Assembly: GCA_903845345.1 (NCBI GenBank)
Contig: CAIMXF010000029.1
Coordinates: forward strand, 1-49,876
Origin: an uncultured beta proteobacterium
Lineage (GTDB): Bacteria > Pseudomonadota > Gammaproteobacteria > Burkholderiales > Burkholderiaceae_C
DNA: 49,876 nucleotides
Direction: 5' to 3'
Shown: piece by piece, positions 28,951 through 36,709 of the stretch
Layout of the letters: every line of letters begins with the position of its first letter
How positions within the stretch are numbered: position 1 is the stretch's first letter
Made by a program: the position numbers and the translations under genes
The notes under the pieces: model-generated
What the model was told of the DNA's origin: nothing
Database searches by the model: none
The model's input: the letters and a program-made list of their open reading frames with translations, nothing else

Positions 28951-30306
28951 ATGCCGCACCCCACCCTGCCCCGATTCGCGCTGGCGCTGGCCCTGGGCCT
29001 CGCCGTTCCGGCCTTCGCCGCCGACACGCCCGACGCCCAGCTGGGCGCGATCGCCGACGCGGTCGATCCGCAGGCGCTGCACGCCACCATCGAGACGCTG
29101 GTGGGCTTCGGCACGCGGCACACGCTGTCGGACACCGTGTCCGGGACGCGCGGCATCGGCGCCGCCCGGCGCTGGACCCAGGCGCGCTTCGAGGCGATCT
29201 CCAAGGACTGCGGCGGCTGCCTGGAGATCGTCACGCCAACGCAGGTCGTCACAGGCAAACGCATCCCGAACGGCGTCGAGATCGTCGACGTCGTCGCCAT
29301 CCAGCGCGGCACCGGCGACCCGGGCCGCGTGGTCGCGATCACCGGCCACATCGACTCGCGCGTCACCGACGTGATGGACGCGACGCACGACGCCCCGGGC
29401 GCCAACGACGACGCGTCCGGCACGGCCGCGGTGCTGGAGGCGGCGCGCGTCCTGTCGAAGCGAAAGTTCGCCGCGACCATCGTGTACGGCGTGCTGTCCG
29501 GCGAGGAGCAAGGCCTGTACGGCGGCAAGGTGCTCGCCGACTACGCGAAGGCGCAGGGCTGGCGCGTCGAGGCCGACCTGAACAACGACATCGTCGGCAA
29601 CAGCCACGGCCAGGACGGCGTCAACCGCAACGACGTGATCCGCGTGTTCTCCGAAGGCACCAAGGCCCTCGAAACGCCGGAGCAGGCCGCCAGGCGGCGC
29701 TACAACGGCGGCGAGCTGGACTCGCCCTCGCGCAACCTGGCGCGCTTCGTGGCCGGCCTGGCCGAGCGCCATCTCGTGAACTTCCGCGTCGACATGGTCT
29801 ACCGCACCGACCGCTACGGCCGCGGCGGCGACCAGGTGGAGTTCCTCGAGCACGGCTTCCCGGCGCTGCGCCTGACCGAGCCGCACGAGGACTACCGCAA
29901 CGAACACCAGGACCTGCGCACCGAGGCCGGCGTGCGCTACGGCGACACGATCGACCGCGTCGACTTCGACTACCTCGCGCAGGTGACGCGCCTGAACGCG
30001 ATCGCGCTGGCCGCGCTGGCCAACGCCCCGGCGCCGGTCCAAGGCGTGGCGATCGGCGGCGCCGTGACCACCGACACCGTCATGACGTGGTCGCCGCAGC
30101 CCGGCGTCGCGCAGTACCGCGTGTGGTGGCGCGACACCACCGCGCCGCAATGGCAGCACAGCCGCAGCTACGCCGCGAACGTCGATCCGGGCCACGCGGT
30201 GCTGAAGAACATCGATCTCGATGACTTCTTCTTCGGCGTGTCGGCGGTCTCGGCAGACGGCTGGGAGTCGCCGGCGACGTTCCCGGGCGACGCAGGCAGC
30301 TTCTGA
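28951..30306 (+). CDS. Secreted M28-family zinc aminopeptidase with C-terminal Fn3-like domain
   Basis: Exported metallopeptidase of 451 residues. A signal peptide (LALALGLAVPAFA-AD) is cleaved near residue 23. The M28 two-zinc site is complete: His133 and Asp135 in TGHIDSR, bridging Asp near 153 in GANDDASG, the catalytic pair Glu185-Glu186 in SGEEQGLYG, Asp213 in NNDIVGN and a final His in EPHEDYRNEHQ. The last 95 residues (VQGVAIGGAVTTDTVMTWSPQPGVAQYRVWWR) look like a fibronectin type III domain. It stands alone and ends 3 nt before the convergent alkB-like gene. Probably scavenges peptides in the periplasm or outside. Confidence 0.93.
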   Translation: MPHPTLPRFALALALGLAVPAFAADTPDAQLGAIADAVDPQALHATIETLVGFGTRHTLSDTVSGTRGIGAARRWTQARFEAISKDCGGCLEIVTPTQVVTGKRIPNGVEIVDVVAIQRGTGDPGRVVAITGHIDSRVTDVMDATHDAPGANDDASGTAAVLEAARVLSKRKFAATIVYGVLSGEEQGLYGGKVLADYAKAQGWRVEADLNNDIVGNSHGQDGVNRNDVIRVFSEGTKALETPEQAARRRYNGGELDSPSRNLARFVAGLAERHLVNFRVDMVYRTDRYGRGGDQVEFLEHGFPALRLTEPHEDYRNEHQDLRTEAGVRYGDTIDRVDFDYLAQVTRLNAIALAALANAPAPVQGVAIGGAVTTDTVMTWSPQPGVAQYRVWWRDTTAPQWQHSRSYAANVDPGHAVLKNIDLDDFFFGVSAVSADGWESPATFPGDAGSF

Positions 30307-30309
30307 CGT

Positions 30310-30909
30310 CTACCGCGACGCATTGCGCGCCGTGCGCATCGTGATCGACCAGCGCAGCTCGTCCACCGGCGCCACGCTGTGCTGCCAGCCCCAGCGCGCC
30401 GGCCCGCGCATCGCGTAGATCGAACGCGGCGCGGCGCGCAGCTTCACCACGTCGGCGCGCTTCGGTGCGACCGGCGGATACGGACGAAAGCGCAGCGTGG
30501 CGGTCGAGCCGAGCGACACGCCGAAGACGTCCTCGTGCTCGGGCACATCGCGATGCCAGCCCAGCGGCGTGCCCGGCGCGTACTCGGCCACCAGCGTGTG
30601 GCGGATCGCCTCCGGCGCGAGGCCCGCCCAGCGCGCGACACGCGCGCGCAGCGGCACCAGCGCCGCGATCAGCGGTTCGGCGGGCAGCAGCTTGTTGGCG
30701 TCATGGTCGTAGCTGCCGCCGAAGCTGACCACGCGGCGGCGCGCGCTGTACTGCCTGTAGATGGCCGCCTGCAGCGGCAGCGCGCGTATCGTCTCGATCA
30801 GAGCGGCCTCTTCGTCACGCGCGAGGAAGCCGGTCTCGTAGGCCAGGCCTTCGGGAAGGTTCGCCGGAACGGGCTCGGGCAGGTCGTCGAACAGGCTGTC
30901 CTGGCTCAG
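30310..30909 (-). CDS. alkB: AlkB-type 2-oxoglutarate/Fe(II) dioxygenase
   Basis: Oxidative DNA/RNA dealkylase of 199 residues. The iron site is present: HRD in TPLGWHRDVPEHED, distal His in GWQHSVAP, and 2-oxoglutarate-binding Arg residues in ELRWSITMR. The nucleotide-recognition part has FGGSYDHDANK. No ATG, GTG or TTG fits the N-terminus; the best start is CTG 30909, giving SQDSLFDDLPEP after the initiator. It has GAAGG 6 nt upstream and overlaps the stop of the 58-aa gene (CTGA). Such a start is rare, so the N-terminus needs proof. It follows two small genes on the same strand. Confidence 0.88.
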   Translation of the reverse strand: MSQDSLFDDLPEPVPANLPEGLAYETGFLARDEEAALIETIRALPLQAAIYRQYSARRRVVSFGGSYDHDANKLLPAEPLIAALVPLRARVARWAGLAPEAIRHTLVAEYAPGTPLGWHRDVPEHEDVFGVSLGSTATLRFRPYPPVAPKRADVVKLRAAPRSIYAMRGPARWGWQHSVAPVDELRWSITMRTARNASR

Positions 30910-31082
30910 GCGACACCTTCGAGCATGCGCGCGGCGATCGCGCGGTGGAACGCCATCGCCGCGGCCAATGACGCGCGACACCCACGCACCTTGCAGGCAT
31001 CGGCGAACTGGCAGCCGGCCAGCACGCGCTCGCTGTCGGCGTCGGCGTCGGGCGCGGTGGCAATCGCGGACAGGCGGGTCAT
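30906..31082 (-). CDS. 58-residue cysteine-containing small protein coupled to alkB
   Basis: Frame from ATG 31082 to TGA 30906. The product has an acidic N-terminal part (APDADADSE), a cysteine cluster C-x5-C-x4-C (Cys24, Cys30, Cys35 in GCQFADACKVRGC) and a C-terminal helix (AAAMAFHRAIAARMLEGVA). About 88% of its codons end in G or C, like real genes nearby. The stop overlaps the alkB CTG start. Three cysteines suggest metal binding, but no known family is recognised. No strong Shine-Dalgarno; it may be translated with the 67-aa gene 9 nt upstream. Confidence 0.6.
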   Translation of the reverse strand: MTRLSAIATAPDADADSERVLAGCQFADACKVRGCRASLAAAMAFHRAIAARMLEGVA

Positions 31083-31091
31083 GCGAAGATT

Positions 31092-31295
31092 TTATGCCGC
31101 GCCGCCGTCGCTGGCGCGCCCCGGGAACAGGGTCTCGCCGGTGGCCATCGGGTTCCTGTAGTAGCTGCGCAGCGTGGCCTGCAGCTCGGAGTCGAGCGCC
31201 GCGCCCGCGTGATGCGGACGCGGGCGCGCGCGGGCTCGCCGATTGCCCTTCGCGGCCTTCGCCTTGCACGGCGCCTCCAGAGCCCGCCGCCCCAT
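31092..31295 (-). CDS. 67-residue basic small protein of unknown function
   Basis: The N-terminal half is Lys/Arg-rich (KAKAAKGNRRARARPRPHH) and the C-terminal half is well ordered: LDSELQATLRSYYRNPMATG then ETLFPGRA, which looks conserved-protein-like. Third codon positions are G/C-biased from about codon 28 on. The only upstream ATG, 31295, shares CATG with the divergent MscS start, so the two start codons overlap head to head; a later alternative start is possible. It lies 9 nt before the 58-aa gene, forming a small operon with alkB. No function known. Confidence 0.5.
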   Translation of the reverse strand: MGRRALEAPCKAKAAKGNRRARARPRPHHAGAALDSELQATLRSYYRNPMATGETLFPGRASDGGAA

Positions 31296-32484
31296 GAACT
31301 TCCCTGGTCTCGACGAGTGGCTGACGCCGCTGGCCTCCGCGCTGGGCGCGGCCGTCGTGGGTGTGCTCGTCTACCTCGTGCTGCGGCCAGTCGCGCGGCG
31401 CATCAGCAGGCACGCGCCGCTGGCCAACGCCGTCAACCGGCAGCTCGACAAGCCGCTGCGCTTGCTGTTCCCGCTGATCGCGGTGCAGGTCGCGCTCGAA
31501 GGCGCGCCCGACGACCTCGCGCACATCGACGGCGCGCGCCAGCTGGTCACCGTGCTGCTGATCGCGGCCTTCACGTGGGCGGCGATCGCGGCGGTGCGCG
31601 GCGTGGCAGACGCGGTGGCGATCCTGCATCCGCAGGACGTCGCCGACAACCTCGAGGCGCGCCGCATCCTCACGCAGACCCGCGTGCTCGCGCGCATCGC
31701 GATCGGCATCGCGCTGTTCGCCGGCACGGCGTTCATCCTGATGACGTTCCCGCGGGCGCGCCAGTTCGGCACGAGCCTGCTGGCGTCGGCGGGCTTGTCG
31801 GCGCTGGTGATCGGCCTGGCCGCGAAGTCGGTGTTCGGCAACCTGCTGGCCGGCCTGCAGATCGCGCTGTCGCAGCCGATCCGCATCGACGACGTGCTGA
31901 TCGTGCAGGGCGAATGGGGCCGCGTCGAGGAGATCACGAGCACCTACGTGGTGATGAAGATCTGGGACGAGCGGCGCCTCGTCATTCCGCTGCAATGGTT
32001 CATCGACAATCCGTTCCAGAACTGGACGCGCACCACCTCGCAGATCATCGGCAGCGTGTTCTTCTGGGTGGACTACACCACCCACCTGGAGCCGCTGCGC
32101 AAGGAGGCGACGCGGCTGGCGCAGGGGTCGAAGGACCACGACGGCCGCGTCTGCCTGCTGCAGGTGGTCGACACCAGCGAGCGCGCGATGAAGCTGCGCC
32201 TGATCGTGAGCTCGCCGTCGGCGGGCCAGAGCTGGGACCTGTGCTGCCTGGTGCGCGAGGGCGTCATCGCCCTGATGCAGCGCGAGCAGCCCGGCGCCCT
32301 GCCGCGCATCCGCGCCGAGGTGTCCGAGCCCGCCGCATTGCACGGCTCCGGCCGCGAGCTGGAGGCGCGGCTCGCGGGCCAGCGCACCGATCGCGGCACC
32401 GCCGAGGTCAACAACGACACCGGCCTCACGAGCCTCGCCGCGCCGACCGGCGGCGTGCTGCCGCCGGCGCAACCACCGCGCTGA
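31294..32484 (+). CDS. Small-conductance mechanosensitive (MscS-family) ion channel
   Basis: Inner-membrane channel of 396 residues that releases solutes on osmotic downshock. Helices lie near 12-30, 53-65, 85-105 and 135-155, and the pore-lining TM3 region is SLLASAGLSALVIGLAAKSVFGNLLAGLQIAL, the MscS signature, followed by the beta domain (IRIDDVLIVQGEWGRVEEIT, IPLQWFIDNPFQNW). The C-terminal 60 residues are a disordered cytoplasmic tail. ATG 31294 gives MNFPGLDEW. Its start codon overlaps that of the divergent 67-aa gene. Confidence 0.95.
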   Translation: MNFPGLDEWLTPLASALGAAVVGVLVYLVLRPVARRISRHAPLANAVNRQLDKPLRLLFPLIAVQVALEGAPDDLAHIDGARQLVTVLLIAAFTWAAIAAVRGVADAVAILHPQDVADNLEARRILTQTRVLARIAIGIALFAGTAFILMTFPRARQFGTSLLASAGLSALVIGLAAKSVFGNLLAGLQIALSQPIRIDDVLIVQGEWGRVEEITSTYVVMKIWDERRLVIPLQWFIDNPFQNWTRTTSQIIGSVFFWVDYTTHLEPLRKEATRLAQGSKDHDGRVCLLQVVDTSERAMKLRLIVSSPSAGQSWDLCCLVREGVIALMQREQPGALPRIRAEVSEPAALHGSGRELEARLAGQRTDRGTAEVNNDTGLTSLAAPTGGVLPPAQPPR

Positions 32485-32567
32485 GCCCGGCCGCCGCGTC
32501 GCGCCGCGTCCTTGGTTCCCGGAGCCCGTCTGCGACCAGGCATCCTTGTCCTCGTCAGGAGGCGTCG

Positions 32568-32618
32568 ATGGCCAGGTTCGCCGCTCTGAAGATACGGGTA
32601 TGGGGTAACTGCCGGTAA
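32568..32618 (+). CDS. Possible 16-residue leader peptide
   Basis: ATG at 32568 with a perfect AGGAGG (32557-32562) 5 nt upstream, ending at TAA 32616-32618. The peptide is MARFAALKIRVWGNCR. It lies about 190 nt before the substrate-binding protein gene. Leader peptides with strong ribosome sites often mediate attenuation, but no alternative hairpins are obvious. It could also be the remnant of a longer gene. Confidence 0.3.
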   Translation: MARFAALKIRVWGNCR

Positions 32619-32727
32619 GCGGGGTGTCATCCTGAAAGGCGTTGCCACAAAAGCCGCCCCGGCTCGGCAGAAAATTCGTGAACCGCGTCACACCTACGGG
32701 AAATCCACCGTTTCTGCCCGTCACTTC

Positions 32728-32744
32728 CTGACATCCATTGTCAG
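32728..32744. promoter_or_regulatory. Inverted repeat overlapping a possible -35, candidate operator
   Basis: CTGACA (32728-32733), spacer TCCAT, TGTCAG (32739-32744): perfect 6-bp arms. The right arm includes TTGTCA (32738-32743), a 5-of-6 match to a -35 box, with TATGGG 16 bp later. The site is 67 bp upstream of the binding protein ATG. A regulator binding here would block the promoter; the regulator is unknown. Confidence 0.4.
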
Positions 32745-32810
32745 CAAGCTGAACGAAAATATGGGTTCCCCCTAGTTCCGAATGCGCTCCCTCCAAGCGC
32801 AGCAAAAATC

Positions 32811-33926
32811 ATGATGAAGCGCCGCACGATGCTGAGCCTGCTGGCCTCCCTGCCGGCAGCCACCGCTTTCTCGAAGGAATCGGGCCCCCTGGTGATCGGC
32901 CAATCCGCGCCGGCCACGGGCCCCTCCGCGCAACTGGGCATCCAGCTCAACCGGGGCGCACGCCTCTACTTCGACAAGGTCAACGCCGCCGGCGGCGTCA
33001 ACGGGCAGAAGATCGAGCTGCGCCTGCTGGACGACGGCTACGAGCCGGCCCGCGCGAAGGCCAACACCGAGATCTTCCTCAACGACGACGTGTTCGCGTT
33101 GTTCGGCTACGTCGGAACGCCGACGTCGCTGGCCGCGCTGCCCCTGGTCAAGGATTCGGGCGTGCCGTTCTTCGGCCCGTTCACCGGCGCGATGTCGCTG
33201 CGCCAGCCGGCGCTGCGCAACGTGTTCCACGTGCGCGCCTCGTACGACGACGAGACGGCGCTGATCGTCAACCAGCTGCACAACCTGGGCCTGACCAAGA
33301 TCGCGGTGTTCCGCCAGAACGACAGCTACGGCCAGGCCGGCCTCGACGGCACCACGAAGGCGCTCAAGGCCCTGGGCCTCGCGCCGGTGGCCGTCGGCAG
33401 CTTCGAGCGCAACACGGTCAACGTGGGCGAAGCCGTCAGGACCATCACCGCCGCCAAGCCCGACGGCGTGGTGCAGATCGGCTCGTACAAGGCGTGCGCG
33501 GCGTTCATCCGCCAGGCGCGCGCGGCCGGCTACGGCGGACAGTTCTTCAACGTGTCGTTCGTCGGCACCAAGGCGCTGTCGGACGAGCTGAACAAGGACG
33601 CCCTGGGCGTCGTCGTGAGCCAGGTGATGCCGTTCCCGTTCTCGCCCGCCGTGCCCATCGTGCGCGACTACCTCGACGCCGTGAAGGCCGCCGGCGGCGA
33701 CGCCACGGCCAACTACTCGAGCCTCGAAGGCTACGTCGACGCGCGCGTCTTCGTCGAAGGCCTGCGCCGCGGCCGCGCGAACACGCGCGAGGGCCTGGCG
33801 AGCGGCCTGGAATCGCTGCAGCACGTCGACTACGACGGCTTCAACCTGAACTTCGGCCACGAGCACGCGGCCTCGCACTTCGTCGAGCTGTCGATGCTGA
33901 CGGGCGACGGCGGCGTGCGGCGCTGA
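32811..33926 (+). CDS. ABC-type branched-chain amino acid (LivK-like) substrate-binding protein
   Basis: Periplasmic type 1 binding protein (Peripla_BP_6) of 371 residues. The N-terminal signal MMKRRTMLSLLASLPAATA contains a twin Arg, so Tat export is possible. The body shows IGQSAPATGPSAQLG, then GVNGQKIELRLLDDGYEP, VFALFGYVGTPTS and a hinge segment KIAVFRQNDSYGQAG. Two adjacent ATGs (32811, 32814) could start it. No livHMGF permease or ATPase genes are nearby, so it is an orphan binding protein that either serves a distant transporter or signals. Followed by a strong terminator. Confidence 0.92.
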   Translation: MMKRRTMLSLLASLPAATAFSKESGPLVIGQSAPATGPSAQLGIQLNRGARLYFDKVNAAGGVNGQKIELRLLDDGYEPARAKANTEIFLNDDVFALFGYVGTPTSLAALPLVKDSGVPFFGPFTGAMSLRQPALRNVFHVRASYDDETALIVNQLHNLGLTKIAVFRQNDSYGQAGLDGTTKALKALGLAPVAVGSFERNTVNVGEAVRTITAAKPDGVVQIGSYKACAAFIRQARAAGYGGQFFNVSFVGTKALSDELNKDALGVVVSQVMPFPFSPAVPIVRDYLDAVKAAGGDATANYSSLEGYVDARVFVEGLRRGRANTREGLASGLESLQHVDYDGFNLNFGHEHAASHFVELSMLTGDGGVRR

Positions 33927-33952
33927 GTCGCCCGCTCGCGTCGCGAGCCACC

Positions 33953-33996
33953 CGGGCCGCGCGGCATCGACGATGCCGACGCGGCCCGATTCGTTT
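33953..33996. terminator. Strong bidirectional intrinsic terminator
   Basis: CGGGCCGCG (33953-33961) pairs with CGCGGCCCG (33980-33988); GGCAT (33963-33967) pairs with ATGCC (33973-33977), with a small bulge and the loop CGACG. ATTCGTTT follows on the plus strand. It sits in the 69-bp gap between the convergent binding-protein gene and the end of the exopolysaccharide operon and likely stops both. Confidence 0.75.
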
Positions 33997-34937
33997 CAGC
34001 TGCGCAGGATCTTCCACGCGCGCCCCGTGAGGTCGGCGCTCGAACGCGCCTTCGCCGCGAGCCGCGCATCGCCCCCGCGCACCAGCGAACCGAAGCGATA
34101 CAGCGCGGCGCGCAGCGCGAAGCCGGCGACGGTGACGAGGTCGTACAGCAGCACGCCCTTGTCGCCGCGCATGTGGCGGTAGAACTGGCGCGGGCCCTTG
34201 AGCGACGACAGCATCACGTCGGCATCCTGCTGCCTCATGCTCTCGCCCTGGTAGTGGACGATCGACGCCACCGGGGTGTAGATCACCTGCCCGCCGGAAG
34301 CTTTGAGGCGATGGCACAGCTCCATGTCCTCGCCGTACATGAAGTAGTGCGGGTCGAACAGCCGGCCGCCCAGCTTGTCGCTGCGCAGGATCATCACCGC
34401 GCCCGACACCCAGTCCACCTCGATGTCGTGCGCGACGTCTCGATCGAGGTACAGCGGCATCGGCCGCCAGCTTGCGGGCAGCACGCGGTCGACGAAGAAG
34501 TAGTGGCTGACGACGTTGGCCAGGCGCGGAAACGCGCCGCCCGTCCAGCGCTGCAGGCTCATGTCGGCGTTCAGCAGGCGGCAGCCCATCACGGCGGCGG
34601 CGGGCGTCTCGTCCATGTGCCTGACCAGCGCCGCCAGCGCGCCGGGCAGCACGCGCGTGTCGGGGTTGAGCAGCAGCACATGGCGGCCGTGGCACAGCGG
34701 CAGCGCCTGGTTGTTGGCGCGGCCGAAGCCGACGTTGTCGGTGTTGGCGATCAGACGCAGCTGCGGGAATTGCGCGCGCACCATCTCGACGCTGCCGTCG
34801 TGCGAGGCGTTGTCGACGACGATCAGCTCGAGCCTGTCGGCCGCGATGCCGCCGTCCTCCAGCGTCGAGCGCAGGCACTCGCGCAGGAGTTCGCGCACGT
34901 TCCAGTTGACGACGATGACGCTGACGTCGATCGTCAT
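33996..34937 (-). CDS. Family 2 glycosyltransferase (rhamnosyltransferase-like)
   Basis: GT-A inverting glycosyltransferase of 313 residues, last gene of the exopolysaccharide operon. Nucleotide-sugar binding: VSVIVVNWNVRELLRECL, then LIVVDNASHDGSVEMV, then NVGFGRANNQA and the DXD-like LLNPDTRV. YGEDMELCHRLKASGG and IVHYQGES are typical of rhamnosyl/galactosyl transferases of this subgroup. Probably cytoplasmic side, adding a sugar to the lipid-linked repeat unit. ATG 34937 overlaps the acetyltransferase stop (ATGA). Confidence 0.93.
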   Translation of the reverse strand: MTIDVSVIVVNWNVRELLRECLRSTLEDGGIAADRLELIVVDNASHDGSVEMVRAQFPQLRLIANTDNVGFGRANNQALPLCHGRHVLLLNPDTRVLPGALAALVRHMDETPAAAVMGCRLLNADMSLQRWTGGAFPRLANVVSHYFFVDRVLPASWRPMPLYLDRDVAHDIEVDWVSGAVMILRSDKLGGRLFDPHYFMYGEDMELCHRLKASGGQVIYTPVASIVHYQGESMRQQDADVMLSSLKGPRQFYRHMRGDKGVLLYDLVTVAGFALRAALYRFGSLVRGGDARLAAKARSSADLTGRAWKILRS

Positions 34938-35566
34938 GGGCCGGCATCGGCCGCCGGCGGCTCGCCGGCGCCGCCGAGGATCACGCGCGGCCGGGGCCAC
35001 ATCACGAGCGCGCGCGGCGGGATGTCGGAGGTCACCAGCGCGCACGGGCCCACCTTGGCGCCGTCGCCGACGTGCACGGCACCCAGCACCTTGGCGCCGA
35101 AGGCCAGCACGACGTCGTCGCCCACCACCGGATAGCCCGGACCGCCGCCGATGTCGTCGATGCCGAAGCCGCCGCCGCAGCCGCCGTCGCCCTGGATCGT
35201 GAAGCGCGCGCCGATGCGGCCGAACAGGTGCACGCCGGTGGCATGGGCGATCAGCGCGGACGGGCCGATCGACGTCGTCGGCGGCACCTCGGCGCGCGTG
35301 AGGTACAGCGCGAACAGGCTGATCAGGCGCGCCAGCCTGGCCCAGCCCTTGAGCAGCAGGGTGCGCGAGACGCGGTGCCAGAACAGCGCCTGCATGCCGG
35401 GCAGCAGGAAGAAGTAGGCGCGATGCGTGAACGAGCGCGGCTGGTTCAGGTGCAGCGCCAGGCGGTCGAGGTCGGAGCGGATCAGCGCGCGCGTCTCGGC
35501 CCAGGTGATCCTGTCCTGCAGGGTCGAGTTGGGCGCCGGGAGGCCCGGATTCGCGGAAGTGCTCAT
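34934..35566 (-). CDS. Serine acetyltransferase-like left-handed beta-helix transferase
   Basis: Protein of 210 residues. The N-terminal helical part (about 15-95) resembles the SAT/CysE N-domain. The C-terminal left-handed helix begins IGPSALIAHATGVHLFGRIGARFTIQ and ends VVLAFGAKVLGAVHVGDGAKVGPCALVTSDIPP. A Gly-rich insert (GDGGCGGGFGIDDIGGGPG, about 130-147) interrupts the hexapeptides. In a polysaccharide locus it more likely O-acetylates a sugar than makes O-acetylserine; that is inference. It overlaps both neighbours by 4 nt. Confidence 0.85.
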   Translation of the reverse strand: MSTSANPGLPAPNSTLQDRITWAETRALIRSDLDRLALHLNQPRSFTHRAYFFLLPGMQALFWHRVSRTLLLKGWARLARLISLFALYLTRAEVPPTTSIGPSALIAHATGVHLFGRIGARFTIQGDGGCGGGFGIDDIGGGPGYPVVGDDVVLAFGAKVLGAVHVGDGAKVGPCALVTSDIPPRALVMWPRPRVILGGAGEPPAADAGP

Positions 35567-36705
35567 CGTGATGCGGTCGGTCGATGACGGGCGGCGGCGA
35601 AGCGCGCCACCACGTCGAGGTAGTAGGCCTCCTGGTCCGCGGCCACGGCGTCCCAGTCGTATTGTCGGGCCCAGTCGCGCGCGCAGTCGCCGCGGCGATC
35701 GAGCTCGTCGTCGGGCGCCGCCACCAGCGCGGACAACGCCGCCGCATACGCCTGGACGTCGTACGGCGCCACGCGCGGGCAGCCGGGCGCGGCGACCTCG
35801 TTCATCGGCACGCGATCCCAGATCACCGCGAGACGGCCTGCCGCGTTGGCTTCGGCCAGGGTCATGCCGAAGGTCTCGTCGCGCGAGGGCATCGCCACGA
35901 CGCGGCAGTCGCGCAGCAGCTGAAGGCGACCAGCCGCGTCGTAGCTGCCGGCCAGCGTGACCCACGCGCGCAGGCCCAGCGTCGCGATCAACGCCTCCAG
36001 TGCCGGGCCGTCCTGCACGGTGCCGGCGATGGTCAGCGGCGGCCGGGTGGACTCCGGCAATCGCGCCAGGGCCTGCAGCAGCAGGTCGAGGCCCTTGGCG
36101 TGGATCTCGGTGCGGCCGAGGAACAGCACGCCGCGTCCGTTGGCGACCGACACCGGCTCGACGCCGAACAGCGCGTCGTCCACGCCGTTGGGGATCACGC
36201 GGCAGTCGGCCCGCGGCGAGCGCGCGACGATGCGTTCGCGCATCGCCTCGGTCAGCACGACGAAGTGGTCGTACAGCCGCACGCCGTAGTCCTCGCCCCA
36301 GTGGAACGGCAGCTTCAGCCACTCGGTGTACTTGCGTGCGAAGAACCACTGCACCGACGCGACCAGCGGCCGGTCGCGTCGGCGGAACAGCGGCGTCCAC
36401 GTGGCCGACGCCGGCGGCATGAAATCTTCCACCAGCAGGTCGTGCTCGAAGCGCCGCACCGCGCGCGGCAGCGCCAGCGCGAACGTGATGTGGTGCGACG
36501 AGCCGTGCCCGCGCACGCGCCGGCCCAGGCGCAGGTAGCGCACGCCCTCGCGCACGAGCTCGGGCGTGGAGCCGGGAAACGTCGGCGTCAGCACCGTGAC
36601 CTCGTGGCGGCGCGCGAGGCGGCGGCAGATCTCGAAGGTGCGCACCGGGCCGCCGCCGGCCAGCGGGTTGTCCAGGTCATCGGGGTCCAGATGCAGGATG
36701 CGCAC
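35563..36705 (-). CDS. Family 4 glycosyltransferase
   Basis: GT-B glycosyltransferase of 380 residues. N-terminal: MRILHLDPDDLDNPLAGGGPVRTFEI, with the Gly-rich acceptor loop. Donor half: VLFLGRTEIHAKGLDLLLQAL and EX7E-type RDETFGMTLAEANAAGRLAVI. Cytosolic, probably one of the repeat-unit transferases of the operon. The stop overlaps the acetyltransferase start (ATGA), and its own start is 4 nt after the flippase stop. Confidence 0.92.
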   Translation of the reverse strand: MRILHLDPDDLDNPLAGGGPVRTFEICRRLARRHEVTVLTPTFPGSTPELVREGVRYLRLGRRVRGHGSSHHITFALALPRAVRRFEHDLLVEDFMPPASATWTPLFRRRDRPLVASVQWFFARKYTEWLKLPFHWGEDYGVRLYDHFVVLTEAMRERIVARSPRADCRVIPNGVDDALFGVEPVSVANGRGVLFLGRTEIHAKGLDLLLQALARLPESTRPPLTIAGTVQDGPALEALIATLGLRAWVTLAGSYDAAGRLQLLRDCRVVAMPSRDETFGMTLAEANAAGRLAVIWDRVPMNEVAAPGCPRVAPYDVQAYAAALSALVAAPDDELDRRGDCARDWARQYDWDAVAADQEAYYLDVVARFAAARHRPTASR

Positions 36706-36709
36706 GGCG

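Larger units (their letters stand above)
32485..32810. other. Regulatory-looking leader region upstream of the binding protein gene
   Basis: A 326-bp gap, noticeably richer in A/T over its last 200 bp than the flanking genes. It holds a 16-codon ORF with an ideal ribosome site (32568-32618) and a perfect inverted repeat (32728-32744) whose right arm contains a -35-like TTGTCA. A weak TATGGG lies 16 bp after that. No tRNA or terminator-like stem is visible. Confidence 0.5.
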
